Source of the DNA: Staphylotrichum longicolle
Taxonomy: Eukaryota > Ascomycota > Sordariomycetes > Sordariales > Chaetomiaceae
Assembly (NCBI GenBank): GCA_019096155.1
Contig: JAHCVI010000001.1
Location: 7,378,001-7,442,000, forward strand
Direction: 5' to 3'
DNA length: 64,000 nucleotides
Shown here: one piece after another, positions 56,501 to 64,000 of the stretch
Numbering within the stretch: position 1 is the stretch's first letter
Layout of the letters: every line of letters begins with the position of its first letter
Made by a program: the position numbers and the translations under genes
The notes under the pieces: generated by a model
What the model saw: the letters and a program-made list of their open reading frames with translations, nothing else
Database searches by the model: none
Told to the model about the DNA's origin: nothing

Positions 56501-58076
56501 TGCGAGCCCGGACTATGCAAGCACTCGCCGCTCTTCCGACACACAAGAGTCCGTCGACAGGCCGCGAGCCGGTGTGCTCAAGGTTGTTGGGGACGGTGGC
56601 GCTGGTTCGTCGACACCTTCAGACAAGGAGTACGACATTCCCGAAATCAATTTCGGGCGGACTTTGAACTATAGCGCGCCGATGATCCCGGGGGGCAAGG
56701 GGCCTTCCAAGGAGTCTCAGCGTGCTGGTCCTCCCTCCTCCGGCCGGAAATCCCCTGGAATCGCAACCGCGTTTTCGCACGCTCGCCAGCAATCAGACGA
56801 CACGGTTCGTCGAAGCGTTGTCTGGCCGGGTCCTTCGTCTGCCTCATCGACAGACTTTGCTGCGTCTCTCCAACAATCGCTCCAACCACGCACGACACCC
56901 ACACCTCCATTTGGGCACCAACGCGTTCCATCATCGGGCACGCTGACCGACGTCAGACCTTCGCATTCGCGGCACAGTTCCGCCGACATGCTCTCCAGTG
57001 GGCGACCCCTCGGTCAGTCGCACTCTCGACACAGCTCAGCCGACCTGCTCGTCTCCGGGCGGCCTGCTAGCCAGGGGACGGGAGCGGCGCTGGCGGGCAA
57101 CGATCCGTACAAGCGACCGGGCAGCCGCGGTCTGCTGCATTCGCGAAACAGCTCGGCCGACCTTCTCGCGTCGGCACGGCCTGGGAGTCAGGGAACGAAC
57201 GCTGTCTTCTCGGCCGGCGAAGCCTCTTCGTATCTGTCGGCTCGTGAGCAAGAGCATGTTGCGCGGGTGACGGGGAGCCCGCTGATTGCTCTGGCCCCGA
57301 ACAAGGGCCCGTCGCAAACCCAAGCCGGACTTGTCGGCGCAATCGACGCCAGGGAGCGTGAGAGAGCCCAGATGAGACAGGGAATCGGTGGCCAGGCGGT
57401 CGCGCAGGCCATCGACCAGAGACATCGGGAACACAACCGACAGGCCCAACGCGCCGCGCAGGTTGCGTACGCGCAACAGCAAGCTCAGTTCAACGCCCAG
57501 CAGTCCTATGGCCGCCCGCAAACTCCCGGGGCCATGGGCAGGATGATGGACGGCGGTGCTCCGTCACCCTACGGGCCGCCCCAGCCGCGCCCCCAGACGC
57601 CAGGGTCTATGGGCATGATGGGCCCCGGCGGCGCTCCCTCGCAATACGGCCCGCCCGGCCAGCCCCGCCCCCAGACTCCGGGATCTATGGGCAGGATGGG
57701 ACCCGGCGGTCCTGCCCCTTACCCCCCCAGCATACCCGGCATGAACGTCCGCAGCATGAGTCCCGGCCCTGGCATGCACTTTGGCCAGGGGCCGCCGCAA
57801 CCGCGGCCTCAGATGATGCCCCATGCGTCTTCCTACGGCGGCGGCGCCCCGGGACCAGGGGGGCGAAACATGGGCAACATGCCGCCGCCGCGGCAAGGCG
57901 GCGGTCCCATGATGCCCTCGCCGAGCGTGGGCTACGGGATGCAGCAGGGCGGGCGTCCGCAATCGCCTGCATTCCACATGCCTCCGCCTCAGGGCCAGTA
58001 TGCGCCCCCCGGAGCACCGGGCGGGCCCAGGCCCGGCACGCCGGGTCGCATGCATTACCAGGGCCAGGCTTTCTAG
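53534..58076 (+). CDS. PH-domain protein of the CAF120/SKG3 family
   Basis: Exons 53534-53604, 53650-54074, 54138-54295 and 54363-58076; introns 45, 63 and 67 nt; 1455 aa. The start at 53534 gives MPAPEPCNNSQSRAPSADIF, and the 45-nt intron joins it in frame to DSRTPTPASSP. No in-frame ATG exists in the second exon before the PH domain. Seen: a Ser/Pro-rich N-terminus with many SP/TP sites, a PH domain about 155-270 (GYFLKLDDQDI, RTWTECFAQLVGT, HSLIQWTSGIRLAMFE), a second PH-like module to about residue 480 (EWVRVRFGAGVPWRRCYCVI), then a 900-residue disordered tail. The tail contains HSRHSSADLL-type repeats (near 56950-57160) and Gly/Met/Pro repeats RPQTPGSMG (three, 57580-57700). Yeast relatives Caf120 and Skg3 associate with CCR4-NOT and the bud neck; the role here is by analogy. 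Confidence 0.87.
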
Positions 58077-59163
58077 GAGGGAGCCAAGGTCGGTTTTCTG
58101 AGGACACAATTTGAGTCATTGATATCAGAGATGGATGTTGAGATGAAAGAGGAGAAGTACACAGTGACGCAATCATGCTGAATACGGGAGAGACTGGTTG
58201 TTTTTTTTTTTTGGGGGGGGGGGGGGTGTGGGGCTGGGGAAAGGGACGCCTGGATACAAGGGGTCTTGGAGTAGCGGATCTTGATTTATACCATCAATTA
58301 TCACCACCACCGCCGCTGCCGCGCAGCATTTCATTTCTGTCTTTGTTTGTTTGGCGGCTGCATATTGGACGCTTGGCGAGGCTGGATACGCCTCGGACAT
58401 GTCATGTCATCTTGGGTGTTGTTTTGATTTGGTTTGGATCTACTCTGGTGCACGCAGCAGACCTGCGTCGTCGGATTTGTCGGGTGGATCTGTCACTCAT
58501 TGTTCTGATTTTGGTTTTGTTAATATCTACATGAGTACATCTGGTTGCATAGTTGGTTTGGTCTCCAGCATGGCATAGCAATCGTGGCGCCTGAGGGTTC
58601 TTGAGTTTATAGTTGTTCTCAAATCTTAATCACAGAAAATATTACTATCGAGCATTTTGGAGCTCTTGCTTGCGAGGGTTTGATGGAGAGTGGAGCTTGA
58701 TCGCCGAGGCAGTCCGAGGAGATGATGAGTTCCGAGTCAAATCAACCTCTTACAAGTATAGACGTCAAAAATCCCTCTTCTCGTTTGATGTAAGGGAAAT
58801 CAATGTCTTGCAGTCGTGTTCTCGGTCAACCTCAGGAGCAAGTTTGTCGTTAGCGTAATGCGGTTTAGCGAGTTCCGTTGTGCTGGCCCGATGGATGGAG
58901 TTTCGGGACGTCGGGGCCGTGTCCGGCTCGCTGACAGGGCCCCCATGTGGCGAACTACAGGAGGGTGGGTGATAAGATAGCGAGCTCTTGGGAGCCCCGT
59001 CCCTCTTGTTTGTCCTCTCTTCCAGGTTGTCTCGTTCAGTCGTCCCCCAGCCCATGACACACACCTCAGCTCCAGCAAGCGTTCCTGGTATCGCTGCCCG
59101 TCCGATCTCTCGAATGTTGTCCGCCAGCGCCACGGCTCATCAGGTCGCGCGCGCGCCGCTGGA
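58077..59163. other. intergenic region with T12/G14 homopolymer junction
   Basis: 3' flank of the CAF120-like gene and promoter of the PTC7-like gene. Contains a T run immediately followed by a G run at about 58201-58226. No gene is seen. Confidence 0.45.
58201..58226. repeat. T12 followed by G14 homopolymers
   Basis: Directly visible, about 125 bp after the stop of the CAF120-like gene. Length is likely to vary with sequencing method. Confidence 0.8.
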
Positions 59164-60814
59164 ATGAGAAGACTAGCTGGCCGCTTGCTAGCTCCAGCTT
59201 CCCATGCACGATTGCGGCTAAGAGCTGCACCTGCTGCCGCTGCGACTGCCGCTGCTGCTGCCGCTGTTACTGACACTGCCGCCACGGCAGTTTCGCTTCT
59301 CGCCGTAGCACAACGACGACAATTAGCGACATCATGGCGGCCCCGGCTACGCCCGCTGCACGACCAGCTTCTGCAGCAAAGGCGTTGGATGTTTCTGACA
59401 CCCCCCTTGGCCCAAGATCCATCGTCATCGACACCATCTTCAACCCCTCCCACGGCGGCCCCAACGCCGTCATCAGCCACGCCCCCACCCCTGGATGAGG
59501 ACGGTAAGCTCGACTCGACCGTCTTCCAGAACCTCCCGTTCCGCTTCGACACGGGCGTCGCCCTCTTCGCGAAGCGCGCCCCGCGCCCCTTCCCGCCGCC
59601 CTTTCTCTCCCCGCCGTCGGGCTCCTTCAGCGACCCGCTCAGCACCCACGACCGCAGCCGGGACCGGCGCCGCGCCTACGTCGGCGGCCGCCTGATCCAG
59701 GGTCTGACCAATGGCGACGACGCTGTGTTTGCGAGCGAGTACTTTATCTGCGCCAATGACGGCGTGGGCGCGTGGAGCACTCGACCGAGAGGCCATGCTG
59801 GGTGAGTGTCACGTCTTTCACTCTACCTCCCGTACGTGTCAGTGTTGCTGACTGCGGAACTGCACGGTCCTAGTCTATGGGCGCGGCTGATCCTCCACTT
59901 CTGGGCCACCGCCATCTATGAAGACGCTGCGCGCCAGGGCTCGTCCTACCGTCCAGACCCAGTTTCCGACTTGCAGCGGGCATACGAGCAGACCATCGAG
60001 GCGACCGCCTCGCCCAACGACTGGCAGGGCACGACAACTGCAGCAGGGGCGCAGCTGTATTACCGCCGTGTAAACAGCAACAGCAACAGCAACAGCGACA
60101 CCGAAGCCGCAGCAGCAGATGACACTTCCGCAACCACCAACAGCAACCCGGGCAACGAACAAGACACCAACAGTAGTAATAGTAATCACGAACCAGCAGC
60201 AGAACCAGCCGAAGAGGCAACCGCCTTTGAGCCGCTCCTCTACGTCACGAACCTCGGCGACTCTCAGGTCATGGTGGTGCGCCCGTCGACGCGCGAGACG
60301 GTGTACAAGTCGACGGAGCAATGGCACTGGTTCGACTGCCCGCGGCAGCTGGGCACCAACAGCCCGGACACGCCGCGCAACTGCGCCGTCGTCGACGAGG
60401 TGCCCATCCGCGAGGGGGACATTGTGCTGGCCATGTCGGACGGCGTGATTGACAATCTGTGGACGCACGAGATCGCAGAAAAGGTCAGCGAGAGCCTGGA
60501 GCGCTGGCGTGCCGGCGAGGGGAGGCGGGCGGCGGCAGCGGCGGCGGTGACGGGGTGGGACGGGGAGATGGATGACAGCGGGATGGGGTTCGTGGCGGAG
60601 GAGTTGATGGAGGCGGCGAAAGTGATTGCGCTGGATCCGTTTGCCGAGAGCCCGTTTATGGAACATGCGATTGAGGAGGGGCTGGCGAGCGGCGGCGGTG
60701 AGTTTTGCCCTTCCTTTGGGTCTGGTGGCGGGGACTGTGGCGGCTGACTTTGACACAGGCAAACTGGATGATATCAGCGTTGTGGCTGCTATCTGCAGGA
60801 GGAACGAACCGTGA
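59164..60814 (+). CDS. PP2C-type protein phosphatase, PTC7-like (mitochondrial)
   Basis: Exons 59164-59801, 59874-60697 and 60759-60814; introns 72 and 61 nt; 505 aa. Metal-dependent Ser/Thr phosphatase; yeast Ptc7 is mitochondrial and activates coenzyme Q synthesis by dephosphorylating Coq7. Seen: an Arg/Ala-rich leader (MRRLAGRLLAPASHARLRLR), FRFDTGVALFAKR, the metal-site segment NDGVGAW, LYVTNLGDSQVMVVRP, QWHWFDCPRQLGTNSPDTP, VLAMSDGVIDNLW and the C-terminal KLDDISVVAAIC restored by the last splice. These match Ptc7 rather than cytosolic PP2Cs. Unusual: a Ser/Asn/Ala/Glu insert of about 55 residues (60070-60230) between YYRR and LLYVTNLGD. The leader has a run of Ala-Ala repeats, so exact cleavage is unclear. 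Confidence 0.88.
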
Positions 60815-61507
60815 TGAACAGGGGTTCTTGGGATGAAGTGATGAGTATTGGACCAGACTCCGCTGCCGGAGTGGATCATGGGCTGAGCTGCGGTTGCCTG
60901 CCTGGTGGAGAGCATGACACTCTAAGCATGTGTGTTGCGTTCTCTCTTTGCCGGCCGGCATCTTGTTTAGGGGCTCGACGGTCATTTAGTTGAATTTAGT
61001 TAGAGAGCGGAAGCTTGGCGTCTGGAGTTCTCGGGTCCAGCGTTGGGTTTCAAACTAGATGGGCGCACGCGATTATTTCATACTCATCTCCAAGTAATCT
61101 ATACATCTCGTCTGCAACTCAAAACTCAACAGGCAGCTAGCAGTACTTGGCCGTGAATGGGATTGCTCTGAGCCGAGACGGGTTCAGAACCCACGACCAG
61201 GCTTGGTGGGGCTGCGGCTGCGTTGGGTGAAAGCTTGGCCTGCGGGAGCTGCAGCTTGGTGGGGCGTCACCTTCTGGAAATTTTTCGGCTGTCCAACAAC
61301 ACCAGCACTTCAATGTGAGAGGCCGTCCATCAACCAACCTTTTGGGACCTTCTCATCCCTTTGACCGCCCCCCTTCATATTCTTCCCCTTTATAAAACCA
61401 CATAACGCATCACCCCCCACCGAGCCTCAACACATCACTTTCATTACCATCTCAACGTCGATTCTTCCAACGATAACCCGTCCCGGCAGGGACCCCGGCC
61501 TCTCACG
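60815..61507. promoter_or_regulatory. intergenic region; UTP23 promoter
   Basis: About 690 bp. The right end holds a TATA box and a C/A-rich leader for UTP23. No gene inside. Confidence 0.45.
61391..61397 (+). promoter_or_regulatory. TATA box of UTP23
   Basis: TATAAAA in CCCCTTTATAAAACC, 117 bp before the UTP23 start and followed by a pyrimidine/A-rich leader, the expected layout of a fungal core promoter. Confidence 0.55.
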
Positions 61508-62044
61508 ATGGGCAAGCGCACCAAGCAGTACAAGAAGCTCATGCGAGCCTTTGAGCTACTCGGCTTCCGCCAGCCCTACCAGCTGCTCATGACCAGCGAC
61601 GTGCTCCTCGACACGGTCAAGCTCGACCTGATCACCCTGTTTGAGAAGACGCTGTCGACCAAGGGGCTGAAGCCCATGATTACGCAGTGCTGCATCGTAC
61701 GTTTTTTTTGTTCTCTTCTTCTCACCATCTAACAAATCCTCTTCCGCACCTTTTTTTTTCCTTCGGAGGGGGAAATATGGGATAACGTTGGTTTGGTTTT
61801 GCTGACATTTTGTGTGTCCCTTCCACAGAGGGCGCTGTATGCGAAGAATGCGGGGCCGAATCGGGACCCGGCGGTGGTCGCTGCCATTGAGAGGCAAAGA
61901 CGTTTGAGAGCGCGGTGTGGGCATCTGATGGATCAGGATGCGCTGCCGGAGCGGGAGTGCATGCTCTCGGTGGTGGACCCCAAGGGGAAGGGGGAGAACA
62001 ATTTCGCTATATCGTTGTGACGCAGGATGAGGACTTGGTACGTC

Positions 62045-62083
<39 letters not shown>

Positions 62084-62749
62084 TGGTTTACGGTTTGGGG
62101 GTGTTTTGTTTTGTGGACTGATGATCTGAAAACTGACACTTGGGGTTGCAGCGGGACAGGTTACGGTCGGTGGTGCCTACGCCGCTCATGTATGTGAAGC
62201 GGAGCGTTGTGGTAAGTCATGTCGAGAATTTAGGGGAGCGTTGGGAGTGATGGCTAACGGACATGGCAGATTCTTGAACCCATGTCATCACATTCGGCGC
62301 AGGCGAGGGAGCGGGAAGAGCGTGCCAAGTAAGTCGGCGTCGGCAGTGAAATTGTGATGTTTGCAACACTGACACGCGTGATCAGGTTTATGGATGGCAT
62401 CATCAGACAGCCCCAGAAACGGAAGAGGGAGGAAAAGGATTCCGACGAGGAAGGGTCCGGCAGTGAAGGCGAAGACGAGGTTGAGGCGGGCGCCAAAGAC
62501 AAGCCCAAGAAGAAGAAGCAGTACGGACGCAAGGGAGCGAATCCGCTATCAGTCAAAAAGTCCAAGAAGAAGTCCGAGCTGGACCAAAAGCCGAGGAAAG
62601 CGGCAGGCCCCTCGACTGAGGGCTCGACAGAAACCAAGGCAAAGCGGAAGCGGCGCAAGAAAGCCACGGGGACGGAGGGCGGTGGTGTTGAGCACGCGGA
62701 CCAGACGGAACAGGTGCACGCAGCGCCTGTTGAGAGGGCTGAGGCGTGA
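61508..62749 (+). CDS. utp23: rRNA-processing protein UTP23 (one apparent -1 frameshift in exon 2)
   Basis: Exons 61508-61696, 61829-62037, 62152-62211, 62270-62328 and 62386-62749. Four introns, the second containing a T35 tract. With one missing base near 62002 the length is 293 aa. Utp23 is a PIN-fold SSU-processome protein that binds snR30 and acts in early 18S rRNA processing (nucleolus). Seen: MGKRTKQYKKLMRAFELLGF, QPYQLLMTSDVLLDTVKLD, MITQCCIRALYA, a zinc-site-like CGH...REC segment, LSVVDPKGKGENN, then RYIVVTQDEDL in the next frame, PLMYVKRSVVILEPMS, and a Lys/Arg/Glu-rich nucleolar-type tail. Confidence 0.9.
62048..62082 (+). repeat. T35 homopolymer in UTP23 intron 2
   Basis: A run of 35 T starting ten bases after the 5' splice site (GTACGTCCCC). 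Directly visible; exact length may be unreliable. Confidence 0.85.
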
Positions 62750-63507
62750 GTGGAGGGGTTCACATGCTATAACTTAGTCGTGGGAGTTGGTCGTGGTAAT
62801 GCAGGGAAAAATGGGCTGTGCTGTTATACCAGAAGAAGTACGTACAAACACCTCAAATTGTAGAGATATCCATACCCAACCCTGATAACTACTGCGGAAG
62901 GCTGAACATATCTTGGTACCTTTTGGAAGTATGTACAGTACGTCTCAAGCCTCAGCTGATAGCTGATGTCAACGGTCAGCCGTTGCAGGCTGGGCATCAA
63001 CCCCACATTCTCCCCCCAACGTTCCATGTGGGGCACACCCTTTGTCAACGTTATCGGGGAGGATGCCAAGCGGCACCCCTGGAAAACCCGGCAGCGGTTG
63101 CAGCGGTTTGCAGCAGTTCTGACATGCAGTCACGAGATAATCTTTTTGTGGTCCAAGAAAGGAGACAAAAAGCTTGACCTCTGCATTTTTCCCGGAACCT
63201 ACGTCGATGCAGCGTTGCCGAGCCGAGCGCAAGGGATCGATCTCGTCATCGGAGACCCCGTTGTTGACTTGGGAGGTGGTCCTCGTGTCTGATAAGCTGC
63301 CCCAGAGCCTGAGACACTAAAACTAGGGAGAGCCTCCACGAACCAGGGGCCCTTTCCCTCTTGTCCCACTGCCCCAGCCCGTTGAAACATAAACCACGAA
63401 CCCCATCTCCGAGAGCCCCTGATCGTTTTTGGTACCCGGGATTTTGTCTTTGTGCAAACAATCCACCGGCCCGGCGCTCGGTTTTCATCTTTCAGCAGCA
63501 CACAGCC
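62750..63507. promoter_or_regulatory. intergenic region upstream of the last gene
   Basis: About 760 bp between two + strand genes. A TGTACAGTACGT palindrome-like stretch is near 62933-62943. I see no gene; it presumably contains the promoter of the gene at 63508. Confidence 0.35.
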
Positions 63508-64000
63508 ATGCCAGGCAGCGACGGGGCCTCGGCTGGCAGTGACCCAACCGTCTCGCCCTCGATCGCGACAAAGACGAGCGATGGCCCCCGGACCCCAACA
63601 CCCCCTGCCCACCCGAAACCAGAACCCGCACCCACCAACACCATGGCCGTCGAACTTGACGACTTCGGCTTGCCCATAAGAAAATACGTGCCACCACCGA
63701 CCGACGCGGAAGCGCCGGACACTGCGGCTGCTGCTGCTGCGAGCACCACCGATGCGCCGCGTCAGCCAGACACGGACGAGGCAAGGGATGATGGGCAACA
63801 AGGCGGAAAGACCGGAGGGAAGGCAGGCAACAAAGAATTGGACGACGCATCTGAGAGCGTGCCGTCGGGCACCGTCAACCGCGTCCAAGGCACCGACGGT
63901 GGCAGCCCGTCTGCGGATGCATCTCGGGCATCTGCGGCTGGATCCCCAAGCGAACCTGTTGTTGCAGAGAGGAAGACGAGTCCGGCACTACAAGGAAAGG
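63508..64000 (+). CDS. unknown protein, 5' part only (runs off the window)
   Basis: An open frame of 164 codons from ATG 63508 (context CACAGCCATGC) to the right edge without a stop. The N-terminus is MPGSDGASAGSDPTVSPS, and the sequence is Ser/Pro/Ala/Asp/Thr-rich and probably disordered. One more ordered-looking segment, VELDDFGLPIRKYVPPP (about residues 50-66), stands out as a likely conserved short motif; an internal Met at 63643 just precedes it. Codon use looks coding, with GC-rich third positions like its neighbours. I do not recognise the family. Confidence 0.6.
   Translation, partial: MPGSDGASAGSDPTVSPSIATKTSDGPRTPTPPAHPKPEPAPTNTMAVELDDFGLPIRKYVPPPTDAEAPDTAAAAAASTTDAPRQPDTDEARDDGQQGGKTGGKAGNKELDDASESVPSGTVNRVQGTDGGSPSADASRASAAGSPSEPVVAERKTSPALQGK

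Overview
The window looks like nuclear DNA of a filamentous ascomycete, most probably a Sordariomycete near Neurospora/Chaetomium. This is an inference from ortholog-like protein content and gene structure, without a database search. It is GC-rich, genes lie on both strands with no operons, and most have short introns (about 45-130 nt) with GT..AG ends. I see no mobile element, CRISPR array, rRNA or convincing tRNA.

Layout. 1-3209 (+): 3' part of an LRG-1 type LIM/RhoGAP. 4192-5381 (-): sterol C-4 decarboxylase ERG26. 6089-7416 (+): conserved unknown. 7851-8911 (-): mitochondrial HMG-box protein. 9934-13626 (+): splicing helicase PRP5. 14013-14587 (-): small N-myristoylated-type protein. 15566-17696 (+): zinc-responsive C2H2 factor of Zap1/ZafA type. 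19308-22314 (-): dipeptidyl peptidase III. 26457-27253 (+): gluconokinase. 29457-31064 (-): branched-chain 2-oxo acid dehydrogenase E2. 31507-32651 (+): ATP10. 33048-33869 (-): Golgi SNARE GOS1. 34778-35721 (-) and 36096-36816 (+): ribosomal proteins eL6 and uL29 on a shared promoter. 37786-40362 (+): oligosaccharyltransferase STT3. 41084-43183 (+): unknown protein with paired CxxC motifs. 44377-48313 (-): RAD53/CHK2-type kinase. 53534-58076 (+): CAF120/SKG3-type PH protein. 59164-60814 (+): PTC7-like phosphatase. 61508-62749 (+): UTP23. 63508-end (+): 5' part of an unknown protein. Two stretches, 22.3-26.4 kb and 48.3-53.5 kb, have no gene I can support.

The genes are mostly housekeeping: ribosome assembly and translation (UTP23, eL6, uL29), splicing (PRP5), secretion and glycosylation (GOS1, STT3), mitochondria (E2, ATP10, HMG protein, PTC7-like), sterol and gluconate metabolism, zinc homeostasis, cell-wall Rho signalling and DNA-damage signalling. 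They do not form a metabolic cluster.

The most striking signal is technical or evolutionary. Six genes contain at least twelve sites where a conserved protein reading jumps frame, and every jump corresponds to one missing base. Long neighbours (PRP5, STT3, DPP III, the CAF120-like gene) are uninterrupted. I found no clear undescribed system. The best biological leads are a probable dual-start mitochondrial/cytosolic DPP III, a frame-neutral intron inside a zinc finger of the ZafA-like factor, the paired-CxxC protein at 41-43 kb, and the telobox-bearing eL6/uL29 promoter.
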